Origin: Candidatus Moraniibacteriota bacterium | GTDB taxonomy: Bacteria; Patescibacteriota; Minisyncoccia; Moranbacterales; GCA-2747515 | DNA length: 7,184 nucleotides | Assembly (NCBI GenBank): GCA_029938745.1 | Contig: JAOZUJ010000049.1 | Span: forward strand, 1 to 7,184 | Direction of reading: 5' to 3' | Shown here: positions 1 to 6,161 of the stretch, piece by piece | Numbering within the stretch: the first letter of the stretch is position 1 | Layout of the letters: each line of letters begins with the position of its first letter | Translations under genes and position numbers: made by a program | The notes under the pieces: generated by a model | Database searches by the model: none | What the model saw: the letters and a program-made list of their open reading frames with translations, nothing else | What the model was told of the DNA's origin: nothing

Positions 1-1
1 G

Positions 2-589
2 CAAAAATGGAGCATTGCTGACAAAAATTTTGTTGTCACTTATCCGGGCGAATTTACACGCCTTGGCGCGACTGATCTGATCGTTGACGCTTTTATTGAC
101 CTATGGAATAATCCTGACAACGCACATATCAAATATCTCTGTGCATGCCGCATAAAAAATAATGATGACACACGTAAAAAACAAGAAATCATTAAAAAAA
201 TTGCAAAAGCAGGATATATTGATAAAATAACCTTTACTGATACGTTTGCAGATGTAAATGCAATTTATAATATGTCTGACATCGTCATATTTCCCGTTAC
301 TGACATGTCTGGTAAATTTGATGTACCGCTCGCAATGGTAGAACCGTACGCATGCAAAAAACCAGTGATTGCTTCTGATTTAGAATTGTTCAAAGAGTTT
401 TCTAGTGACAAGATCAATGTTATAATACCAAAGGAAAATAAAGATGCTTTAGTCAGCGCAATCCTTGAATTAGAAAAAAATTCTGCTAAACGAGAACTGC
501 TTGGAGAAAATGCATTTCAGTTTGCACACGAAACATTTAATATTCAAGATGTTGCAAAAAAATACACAGATATCTACAACTCAATGTAG
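2..589 (+). CDS. Glycosyltransferase, GT4-like (GT-B fold), C-terminal part, truncated by window edge
   Basis: The frame is open from the left edge to a TAG at 587-589, giving the last 195 residues of a longer protein. It looks like the nucleotide-sugar-binding C-terminal domain of a GT-B glycosyltransferase of the GT4/group 1 type. YPGEFTRLGATDLIVDAF resembles the usual strand-and-helix start of that domain. It is followed by a Rossmann-like stretch ending in NAIYNMSDIVIFPV, then KFDVPLAMVEPYACKKPVIASD, the donor-binding segment that carries the last Glu of the EX7E motif. The first Glu of EX7E is not at its expected place (Phe there), a variation seen in some retaining enzymes. Such enzymes transfer sugars to lipid or glycan acceptors at the inner face of the membrane. 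Acceptor and sugar cannot be told. The stop codon lies inside the left arm of a palindromic repeat (586-614), so the original C-terminus may have been altered. Confidence 0.85.
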   Translation, partial: QKWSIADKNFVVTYPGEFTRLGATDLIVDAFIDLWNNPDNAHIKYLCACRIKNNDDTRKKQEIIKKIAKAGYIDKITFTDTFADVNAIYNMSDIVIFPVTDMSGKFDVPLAMVEPYACKKPVIASDLELFKEFSSDKINVIIPKENKDALVSAILELEKNSAKRELLGENAFQFAHETFNIQDVAKKYTDIYNSM

Positions 590-614
590 TGACAGGTTTA
601 AAACCTGTCACTAC
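586..614. repeat. REP-like 29-nt palindrome, copy 1
   Basis: Perfect 14-bp inverted repeat: GTAGTGACAGGTTT (586-599), one central A (600), and AAACCTGTCACTAC (601-614). It contains the TAG stop of the upstream glycosyltransferase (587-589) and lies 16 nt before the likely RAYT start. It is the exact reverse complement of copy 3 at 1130-1158, differing only in the central base as read on the plus strand. Such hairpins are the usual substrates of RAYT transposases. Confidence 0.93.
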
Positions 615-630
615 GCTAACAGACAACCTC

Positions 631-1122
631 ATGAGACACCGAAAGCAAAACCGATTGCAGAATTACGACTATTCCCAAAACGGTATGTATTTTGTAACAA
701 TTTGCACAAAGGATAAAAAATGTTATTTTGGTGAAATTGTGAATGATGAAATGATATTAAATGATTTTGGTGAAATTACACAACAAGTCTTGCTAAACCT
801 TCCAAATCATTACAATAATATTAATATTGATACATTTGTAATAATGCCAAATCACGTACATGTTATAGTTGAGATTAATGACAACGTAGGAACAGGTTTT
901 AAACCTGTCCCTACAACACATGGACTATCTGAAATAATACGTGGATTTAAAACATTTTCCTCCCGAAAAATGAACGAGCAAAAACCTCTAGAAAAATTCA
1001 AATGGCAACGCTCATTTTACGACCACATTATCCGCAAAGATGAATCATTGAATAAAATCAGAGAATATATTATTATTAATCCACGGGAATGGAATAAAGA
1101 TGAATTAAACCCTAATTCTTAA
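631..1122 (+). CDS. REP-associated tyrosine transposase (RAYT, Y1/HUH family)
   Basis: A 163-residue single-strand DNA transposase of the IS200-like Y1 superfamily, RAYT branch. These enzymes nick and join single-stranded palindromic (REP) hairpins. The N-terminal RLQNYDYSQNGMYFVTICT is the typical RAYT opening strand. MPNHVHVIV (residues 72-80) holds the metal-binding HUH pair His75 and His77. WQRSFYDHIIR (125-135) probably carries the catalytic tyrosine, best candidate Tyr130. The REYIIINPREW ending is also typical. I chose ATG 631. A GTG at 589 is in frame, but it lies in the flanking palindrome and would add 14 repeat-encoded residues; family members usually begin just before this motif. 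No Shine-Dalgarno is seen. Residues 86-95 (VGTGFKPVPT) are encoded by an internal palindrome copy, in a loop between the HUH motif and the next helix. Both sides of the gene carry the same palindrome, so gene and repeats probably form one unit. All catalytic motifs look intact. Confidence 0.92.
   Translation: MRHRKQNRLQNYDYSQNGMYFVTICTKDKKCYFGEIVNDEMILNDFGEITQQVLLNLPNHYNNINIDTFVIMPNHVHVIVEINDNVGTGFKPVPTTHGLSEIIRGFKTFSSRKMNEQKPLEKFKWQRSFYDHIIRKDESLNKIREYIIINPREWNKDELNPNS
886..914. repeat. REP-like 29-nt palindrome, copy 2, inside the RAYT gene
   Basis: Arms GTAGGAACAGGTTT (886-899) and AAACCTGTCCCTAC (901-914) around a central T, with one mismatched pair. It has the same length and core as the flanking copies but differs from them at arm positions 5-6, so it is a sub-variant rather than a recent duplicate. 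It is read in frame as VGTGFKPVPT. Confidence 0.9.
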
Positions 1123-1129
1123 CTTTAAC

Positions 1130-1158
1130 GTAGTGACAGGTTTTAAACCTGTCACTAC
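1130..1158. repeat. REP-like 29-nt palindrome, copy 3
   Basis: Perfect arms GTAGTGACAGGTTT (1130-1143) and AAACCTGTCACTAC (1145-1158) around a central T. It starts 7 nt after the RAYT stop and ends 11 nt before the RtcB-type start. With copy 1 it brackets the transposase gene in inverted orientation. As RNA it could form a hairpin close to the start of the next gene. Confidence 0.93.
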
Positions 1159-1169
1159 AACCAACAATA

Positions 1170-2678
1170 ATGCCAAACAAATACAAGAAAAACCTAAAAA
1201 AACTATCAGAGCATCAATCTGATTTCAAAACAGACAAAATGACTGTGCCTTCACGGTTCTTTATGAGTGATGATCTTTTGCCAGATGAAGAAACATTTGC
1301 AAAAGTAGAGGACATTGGATCAAATGATGGACTTTTTCGTCATACTGCCTCACTACCTGATATCACATCAAAACCCGGACGCAAAAACGCATCCGGCACA
1401 ACAATTGTCTCTGATAAATATATCCTACCACAAGTAAATGATTCGGATCCAAACTGTGGCATGCGACTTCTCAAAACCAATTTGCATGAAAATAATATAA
1501 CTGACGATGAAATCCAGACACTTTTTGAACAACTAGTATCAACAGTTCCGACGAAGGCATACTTCGGAACAAAAGTACCCTTTGATGTAGTAACTGATAT
1601 CTGTCGCAAAGGAACATCAGCCGCAATTGAGCACCTTGGCATTCAAACGAAACATGAATTAGCAAATACACAAAATGGTGGAAACTTTTTTGAAAAAGAA
1701 ATGTCTCGTCAAGATATTTTTGATGTCATCCCAAAATTGTATTTGCACATTGCAAAATATCGACTTGGATTATTAGGTGCTGCTGGTAATCATTTTCTCG
1801 ATCTCATGAAAGTATCAGACATCGTTGATGAAGAAAAAGCAAAAAAAATGGGTATAGAAAAAGGACAATATCTCTTTATGATTCACACTGGTTCTGGTAT
1901 TTTGGGTCAATATACCATGTACACCCACACAGCAAAAAAACGTGAACACTTATCACAGTCTCTGATGGTGACACTTGGTAAAATGACATTTAATTCTCGT
2001 AAAAAAGACGTATACGATGAAATGCAGAAATCAATAAAAAAACACATGGCAGGTGATGACTCCCTTCTCAAATATGATGCAAACGGACCTGATGGTGAAT
2101 TGTACATGACAGCACGAGCTGCTGCATCAAACTTTGGCACATCCAACCGCGCAACCATCACTCACAACATTGCAAAAACGATCAAACAAACTCTAAACCG
2201 TGACGCAAACATGGACCTCATTTATGACATGCCCCACATCTCAATAACAGGAGAAAATCATTTTGGTAAAGATGTCTGGGTACACCGATCAAACACATCT
2301 AGAGCCTACGGACCAAGTAAAATGGGACATCACTCACTTTACAGTGACATCGGTGAGCCAGCATTCATCCCATCATCCATGAGCACAGACGCGTACATTT
2401 GTGTCGGAACAGACAATAACGCAGAAAGTTTTTATTCAGCACCACACGGCACAGGCAAAGGAATTAATAGTGATGAAAAAGACATCTCAAATAAAGACGA
2501 GTTATTTGCCAAGATGGAAGAAAAAGGAGTCCACCTCTACAACGCAAAATCATCAATCGTACTAAACCAAGATTCAGCACGATACAAAAACATCCACCGA
2601 GTAATAGAAGGCGTAGAAGCAAATGGCATCGCACATGTTGTCGCAAAAATGCAACCTGTTAGTGTTATTGTTTACTAA
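1170..2678 (+). CDS. RtcB-family RNA ligase, divergent
   Basis: A 502-residue protein of the RtcB family. Characterised members are Mn- and GTP-dependent cytosolic ligases that join RNA ends with 2',3'-cyclic phosphate or 3'-phosphate to 5'-OH, in tRNA splicing or RNA repair. The metal and guanylylation residues line up with the family: DPNCG (Asp93, Cys96), GNHF (Asn207, His208), MIHTGSG (His239), DMPH (His356), and PHGTGKG, whose His426 should be the guanylylated residue. NFGTSNRATI (321-330) and VHRSNTSRA (371-379) match further conserved blocks. Several normally stringent positions differ: the Asn after the fourth metal His is Ile, PGSMGT reads PSSMST, and the Arg after the guanylylated His loop is Lys. 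It is longer than the bacterial E. coli enzyme (about 408 aa). The first 25 residues are Lys-rich, and ATG 1239 is a possible later start. No Shine-Dalgarno is visible. A conserved active site argues for activity, but the substrate is unknown. Confidence 0.88.
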   Translation: MPNKYKKNLKKLSEHQSDFKTDKMTVPSRFFMSDDLLPDEETFAKVEDIGSNDGLFRHTASLPDITSKPGRKNASGTTIVSDKYILPQVNDSDPNCGMRLLKTNLHENNITDDEIQTLFEQLVSTVPTKAYFGTKVPFDVVTDICRKGTSAAIEHLGIQTKHELANTQNGGNFFEKEMSRQDIFDVIPKLYLHIAKYRLGLLGAAGNHFLDLMKVSDIVDEEKAKKMGIEKGQYLFMIHTGSGILGQYTMYTHTAKKREHLSQSLMVTLGKMTFNSRKKDVYDEMQKSIKKHMAGDDSLLKYDANGPDGELYMTARAAASNFGTSNRATITHNIAKTIKQTLNRDANMDLIYDMPHISITGENHFGKDVWVHRSNTSRAYGPSKMGHHSLYSDIGEPAFIPSSMSTDAYICVGTDNNAESFYSAPHGTGKGINSDEKDISNKDELFAKMEEKGVHLYNAKSSIVLNQDSARYKNIHRVIEGVEANGIAHVVAKMQPVSVIVY

Positions 2679-2694
2679 AGTTTTAAAAAAAGTA

Positions 2695-2730
2695 AAAAGC
2701 ACATTAATCTAAATAGATTAATGTGCTTTT
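2695..2730. terminator. Bidirectional intrinsic terminator between convergent genes
   Basis: Perfect 16-bp stem: AAAAGCACATTAATCT (2695-2710), loop AAAT, and AGATTAATGTGCTTTT (2715-2730). It has A-runs on the left and T-runs on the right, so a U-tract follows the hairpin on either strand. It sits 16 nt after the RtcB-type stop and 5 nt beyond the end of the minus-strand peptidase, serving both. Confidence 0.88.
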
Positions 2731-2735
2731 GTTAA

Positions 2736-3977
2736 TTATGGAGTATATATGAGTTCATAACGAAACTCTGGCTTCAGAAATGATGCCAAATGCAACACAT
2801 CTTCAAAAGTAACGTCTGTCAAATTATTCATTATGGACCTTAATGATACAATTCGCCCCTGCTCTACAATGTCAAAAATTGCTGATTTAAAAACATTAAC
2901 ACAACTCGTGTCATACATTTTTTTTGACATGATTTCATTGTTACGAATTTGAAAAAATAATTCTTCAAATTCATTTAATGTATCAATGATGTCAATGATA
3001 GACTTAGAAACTCTATCTTCACAACCATTTTCAACACCTCCCGTAATAATAACCTCTCTAAAAAACAAAAGATTTGTTGTCTTTACGCTAATCCCATAAG
3101 TCAATCTTTGTCTCTTTCGAAGTTCTGCAAAAAAGATTTTGCGTAACATTTCCATTAAAATTGTACACACACTTTCGTTGTGTAAATTTGGCAATTTCGA
3201 AATACTATAAAACGTAGTTTGTTTAACGCCAAATGTTGCAAGATCTACAGTCTCTCCTCTCTGCAATAATGGCTCAACCGGTAAAGTTACTATCTCCTGT
3301 CTTTGAAAGGCAGTGTGCTGTTGCGTAAATGCTGTTTTTTTCAACATTTCTGTAACTCTTTGAACTGATGCACCACCAACGCACACTATACTCATATTTT
3401 GTGGCACATAATATGTATCACAAAACTTCTGCACATCAGCTTGCGTGATGTATTTAATTGAATCTTCTGTACCACCTGCAGTTTCTATGTCTGCAAGAAA
3501 TGTGTTTTGATACAAAGCATTCCTTTTTCGTACATTAACATCTCGAAATAACTGCGGTTGTAAACGTCCATTCATTTCAGTGCATACAGTTTTTTGTTCT
3601 ACATCAAAATCTTTTTTGATAGATACATTGAGCAACATGGCTTCAAAAATTGCAAAACTTCTCTGTAATGATTTGATTGGTGCTAAAAAACTGTATCTTG
3701 TATGAAAGTAAGATGTGCGACCAAATGAAATCCATCCACCATTATTCTCAAAAAAAGCATCTAACTCTTCATGGGATGCATTGTCCATTTTGATATTTGA
3801 GGATACCAAATGTTCTACAAAATGAGCCAAGCCTGCCATCCCTTCAAAGTCACAATTAGCCCCAGAATGCACAATAACACCAACATATTCCAACTCTCTT
3901 TCTGGCCATTGCGCTATATATACATTTAATCCATTATCAAATGTCACCTTTTCAAAATCAGCATAAGGATCCCACAT
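2736..3977 (-). CDS. M16-family zinc metallopeptidase (single-domain pair, M16B size)
   Basis: A 413-residue peptidase of the pitrilysin/processing-peptidase family, which degrades peptides inside a clamshell of two homologous halves. HFVEH (residues 52-56) is the inverted zinc motif HXXEH, and Glu134 in EQKTVCTEM sits 78 residues later, as expected for the third zinc ligand. Glu127 fits the second conserved Glu. The C-terminal half has LRKRQRLTY, matching the substrate-binding Arg/Tyr pair (Arg287, Tyr294). No signal peptide is seen, so it is probably cytoplasmic. Length fits a single M16B subunit. Some bacteria split the zinc and Arg/Tyr functions over two genes; this one carries both. I chose ATG 3977 over ATG 3992 because GGAGGG (3985-3990, minus strand) lies exactly 7 nt upstream of it and overlaps the earlier ATG. 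This is the only strong Shine-Dalgarno in the window. The gene is transcribed divergently from the kinase-like gene and converges on the RtcB-type gene. The physiological substrate is unknown. Confidence 0.9.
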   Translation of the reverse strand: MWDPYADFEKVTFDNGLNVYIAQWPERELEYVGVIVHSGANCDFEGMAGLAHFVEHLVSSNIKMDNASHEELDAFFENNGGWISFGRTSYFHTRYSFLAPIKSLQRSFAIFEAMLLNVSIKKDFDVEQKTVCTEMNGRLQPQLFRDVNVRKRNALYQNTFLADIETAGGTEDSIKYITQADVQKFCDTYYVPQNMSIVCVGGASVQRVTEMLKKTAFTQQHTAFQRQEIVTLPVEPLLQRGETVDLATFGVKQTTFYSISKLPNLHNESVCTILMEMLRKIFFAELRKRQRLTYGISVKTTNLLFFREVIITGGVENGCEDRVSKSIIDIIDTLNEFEELFFQIRNNEIMSKKMYDTSCVNVFKSAIFDIVEQGRIVSLRSIMNNLTDVTFEDVLHLASFLKPEFRYELIYTP

Positions 3978-3984
3978 AGGATGT

Positions 3985-3990
3985 CCCTCC
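3985..3990 (-). promoter_or_regulatory. Shine-Dalgarno of the M16 peptidase
   Basis: GGAGGG on the minus strand, followed by ACATCCT and then ATG at 3977. The 7-nt spacing is ideal. It decides the start in favour of the shorter reading, since the in-frame ATG at 3992 overlaps this motif and has no ribosome site of its own. Confidence 0.8.
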
Positions 3991-3998
3991 ATTATATT

Positions 3999-4064
3999 TT
4001 ATTGTCAAACTACTTTATTTACACTTAATTGTGTTGTACAATACATATATTGCATTGACAATAA
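3999..4064. promoter_or_regulatory. Divergent AT-rich intergenic control region with mirrored TTGACAATAA boxes
   Basis: TTATTGTCAA at 3999-4008 and TTGACAATAA at 4055-4064 form a perfect 10-bp inverted pair 46 nt apart, one pointing at each divergent gene. Each is followed by a TATAAT/TACAAT-like box at only 6-8 nt, too close for a normal -35/-10 pair. They may therefore be operators, or promoter parts used with other partners. A near-palindrome centred on TTGTACAA (4034-4041) lies between them. Function is inferred. Confidence 0.4.
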
Positions 4065-4092
4065 ATAATACAATAATTTAAGTAATGAGTCA

Positions 4093-4701
4093 ATGAGTAT
4101 GCAAATTATTTCAATTTCAGGCCTTGATGGCTCTGGCAAATCAACGCAAATACAATTATTACAAGGATACTTGGAAAGTGGTGGTAAAAAAGTATTCTAT
4201 TTTCATGCTGTACAGTTTTCTGTTGCGAATTTTTCAAAATGTACGGGACGGACATGTCCGTCCCCCACAGATCGCAATGACGATCAAAATGTCATGAAGG
4301 CATCATGGAGTAAGATCTTTTTACGTAAAATCGCATTTTTTATTGATGTGCATCGATTTAAAATGCTCGTACACAAGTTACAACGTGAAAAATATGACTA
4401 CATCCTAACTGACAGATATTTTTACGATATGATTGTGAATATTTCTTATCTCTCCGACAAAAGATATATCCCGTTTTTTTTCACACATATCACAGCACCT
4501 GATCATAAATTTTTCTTATCCACAGAGCCCAGAGATATTATGCATCGCGACAATCCCCCATCACAAGGAATTCCCTATCTAGAAAAAAAGGATAAACTAT
4601 TTAATGAATATAATTCCCTATTTCACCTAACAAAAATAAACGGTAACCGTGAAAAAGAAGTTATTTTTGAAGAACTAAAAAATATGTGTCATCTCGACTG
4701 A
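4093..4701 (+). CDS. Thymidylate-kinase-like P-loop kinase
   Basis: A 202-residue P-loop nucleoside/nucleotide kinase of the thymidylate kinase superfamily. ISGLDGSGKST (residues 8-18) is the Walker A loop, and ILTDRYFYD (104-112) holds the Asp-Arg pair typical of dTMP kinases. A late HRD segment and the YLEKKDKLFNEYNSL helix fit the lid and C-terminal helices. The REPGG motif of classical Tmk after strand 2 is absent (FYFHAVQFSVANF instead), so it resembles Tmk-like kinases of unknown substrate found near glycan genes more than housekeeping Tmk. I would not name it tmk. Residues 51-59 (TGRTCPSPT) are encoded by a palindromic repeat, in a region predicted to be a loop. The last four residues (CHLD) and the TGA stop come from a MITE-like repeat, so the C-terminus may be remodelled. 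ATG 4093 or ATG 4099 could be the start; neither has a clear Shine-Dalgarno. The reader should treat the substrate as open. Confidence 0.75.
   Translation: MSMQIISISGLDGSGKSTQIQLLQGYLESGGKKVFYFHAVQFSVANFSKCTGRTCPSPTDRNDDQNVMKASWSKIFLRKIAFFIDVHRFKMLVHKLQREKYDYILTDRYFYDMIVNISYLSDKRYIPFFFTHITAPDHKFFLSTEPRDIMHRDNPPSQGIPYLEKKDKLFNEYNSLFHLTKINGNREKEVIFEELKNMCHLD
4245..4264. repeat. 20-nt perfect palindrome inside the kinase-like gene
   Basis: Arms GGGACGGACA and TGTCCGTCCC, with no spacer, embedded in GTAC...CCCAC flanks. It is much richer in GC than the surrounding gene. Its ends resemble the GTAGGGACAGG arms of the RAYT-associated palindrome, so it may belong to a related REP family. It is read in frame as part of TGRTCPSPT. 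Directly after it, GATCG...CGATC (4270-4285) makes a further small inverted repeat. Confidence 0.85.
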
Positions 4702-4800
4702 ACGAAGTGAGTGGAGAGATCTCAAAACTGTAAAATCATTATAAAAAAAACCATCACATCAGAGATTTCTCCATTCCGCTACCGCTCCAGTCGAAATGAC
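4688..4800. mobile_element. MITE-like imperfect inverted repeat, about 113 nt
   Basis: The left arm (4688-4723) begins GTCATCTCGACTG and ends GGAGAGATCTC. The right arm (4762-4800) is its imperfect reverse complement, beginning GAGATTTCTCC and ending CAGTCGAAATGAC. An AT-rich centre separates them. No open frame lies inside. The left arm carries the kinase-like gene's last codons and TGA (4699-4701), and the right arm contains an ATG (4796) in frame with the flippase. I recall similar GTCATTTCGAC repeats in other bacterial genomes but cannot check here. Confidence 0.8.
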
Positions 4801-4843
4801 AAAATGTGCCGTTTACATACTAATTACTAATATACTAGTCACA

Positions 4844-6118
4844 ATGTCCAAACTAAAAACATCATTTATTATTCTGGTAATAGCAGAATTCATATATAAT
4901 ATTTCTAGTTATGTCGTCAACATGGGGCTTGGACGAATGCTTGGCGTTGCTGACTACGGACGTTATAGCCTTGTTATTGGATTTACCACTATGATCATCC
5001 TTTTAGCTGGACGCTCTATCCCCACAGCAATGATGAAGCGCATCAGCGAGAATCTTGGCAATTGGCCACGAATCCGTGCGATTCGTCGCTCCGCCGCATT
5101 CCTTCAAATTATTATTATTACATCACTCACAATAATCTTTTATATCCTTGCGCCACTGATTGCACAAGCATTCAACGATGCAACTCTCACACCATTGTTC
5201 AAAATTAGTGCATTGGTCATTCCTGCTTTTGCTATTTCTTCTTTTCATGTTCTTTATTTCAACGGTCTCAAATATTTCAAAGCAATGACTGCAATGAAAA
5301 TTGCACGTGGTATTTTTCGCATTGCGTGGATCGTGGGACTTGCATACCTCGTCGGACTTGACGGTGCTCTCTATGGCTCCATACTTGCTCCTCTGAGCGT
5401 TTTTGTTGTAGCTCTTATCATTGAAGCGCTCTTTATCAAAGAAGAAGAATCTGCACATACACACAAAAAAGAAACCTACTCTTACAAAAAGATCATTGCC
5501 TATGCCGGTGGATTTATACTCTTTCTTGCTTTCTATGAATTCTACATCAGAGCTGACATGTACCTCATCAAAGCGATAACTGGCAGCGACATAAATACAG
5601 GGCTTTATACTGCAGCTTTCACGATTGCTCTTATCCCCTATTATGTCATGTTTGCACTCACATTTATCTTGTTCCCAACAATGTCCGACCTCGCAAAGAA
5701 AAAAGACCATGCACAAATTCAAGCTATTCTCAAAAAAGTCATCATCTTCCTTTTTGCGATTCTTGTGCCCAGCGCGATTATCATGTCACTCATGCCAGAA
5801 TTTCTCATTACACTATTTTTGGGAGATAAATTTATTGCAGCTGCACATTTAATCCCATTACGAACTGGTGGCACAATATTTATTACAATTTTCTTTGTCT
5901 TGGCTTCAGTTTTCAACGGCGCTGATATGACACGCATCCCTGCATCAATTACTGCAGTTGCTCTCACCGGTGGCATTATTGCAAACATTCACTTTTTACC
6001 AATGTACGGCACCAGCGCAACAGCAATCATCTTTTCATGCACAGCAACATTCATGGGACTAACGGCACTATTTTTTATGTATACAAAATTCTTCAAAGTT
6101 AATAAAATAATTAATTAA
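4844..6118 (+). CDS. Wzx-type polysaccharide flippase (MOP superfamily)
   Basis: A 424-residue, very hydrophobic inner-membrane protein with about 12 predicted membrane segments. Members move lipid-linked sugar units across the cytoplasmic membrane for surface polysaccharide assembly. Family marks are GRMLGVADYGRYSLV (30-44) after the first helix, GLYTAAFTIALIPYYVMF (253-270) and LFPTMSDLAKKKD (276-288), as in polysaccharide biosynthesis/Wzx proteins. A charged cytoplasmic linker (199-216, KEEESAHTHKKETYSYKK) separates the two halves. I chose ATG 4844 (MSKLKTSFII), which starts directly before helix 1. An in-frame ATG at 4796 lies in a repeat arm and would add 16 atypical residues. No Shine-Dalgarno is evident. 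The upstream kinase-like gene and the glycosyltransferase at the window start support a glycan context. The transported glycan cannot be inferred. Confidence 0.88.
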   Translation: MSKLKTSFIILVIAEFIYNISSYVVNMGLGRMLGVADYGRYSLVIGFTTMIILLAGRSIPTAMMKRISENLGNWPRIRAIRRSAAFLQIIIITSLTIIFYILAPLIAQAFNDATLTPLFKISALVIPAFAISSFHVLYFNGLKYFKAMTAMKIARGIFRIAWIVGLAYLVGLDGALYGSILAPLSVFVVALIIEALFIKEEESAHTHKKETYSYKKIIAYAGGFILFLAFYEFYIRADMYLIKAITGSDINTGLYTAAFTIALIPYYVMFALTFILFPTMSDLAKKKDHAQIQAILKKVIIFLFAILVPSAIIMSLMPEFLITLFLGDKFIAAAHLIPLRTGGTIFITIFFVLASVFNGADMTRIPASITAVALTGGIIANIHFLPMYGTSATAIIFSCTATFMGLTALFFMYTKFFKVNKIIN

Positions 6119-6122
6119 ATGT

Positions 6123-6150
6123 GTACCTTTTAAGATATCTTAAAAGGTAC
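6123..6150. promoter_or_regulatory. 28-nt perfect palindrome upstream of the AbrB-fold gene (operator candidate)
   Basis: GTACCTTTTAAGAT (6123-6136) and ATCTTAAAAGGTAC (6137-6150) match without a gap. It begins 4 nt after the flippase stop and ends 11 nt before the AbrB-fold start. As RNA it could form a long hairpin, but no T-run follows on either strand (plus side continues CCAAAAAAAA), so it is not a standard intrinsic terminator. Its place suits an autoregulatory operator of a swapped-hairpin AbrB protein. The site is certain; the function is inferred. Confidence 0.55.
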
Positions 6151-6161
6151 CCAAAAAAAAT

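Noticed and set aside
589..630. GTG start at 589 extending the RAYT protein by 14 residues
   Set aside because: The extension is encoded mostly by palindrome copy 1 and overlaps the previous stop; ATG 631 fits the family N-terminus.
586..1158. The three regular palindromes as a CRISPR array
   Set aside because: Spacing is irregular (271 and 215 nt) and the intervals are parts of one protein-coding gene.
3978..3992. ATG 3992 as the M16 peptidase start
   Set aside because: It overlaps a strong Shine-Dalgarno that is ideally spaced for ATG 3977.
4699..4701. TGA read as glycine, as in some CPR lineages
   Set aside because: This TGA lies in a repeat, read-through would run into repeat sequence, and no gene body needs TGA recoding.
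4796..4843. ATG 4796 as the flippase start
   Set aside because: It lies in the right arm of the MITE-like repeat and adds residues before the normal first membrane helix; ATG 4844 is the better family start. It remains a testable alternative.
5123..5722. A 199-residue minus-strand open frame inside the flippase gene
   Set aside because: Its composition is low-grade (Cys, Phe and Lys runs) with no domain pattern; it is the antisense shadow of a clear membrane protein gene.
6123..6150. The 28-nt palindrome as a standard intrinsic terminator of the flippase gene
   Set aside because: An A-run, not a T-run, follows on the plus strand, and the minus strand has no proper U-tract either.
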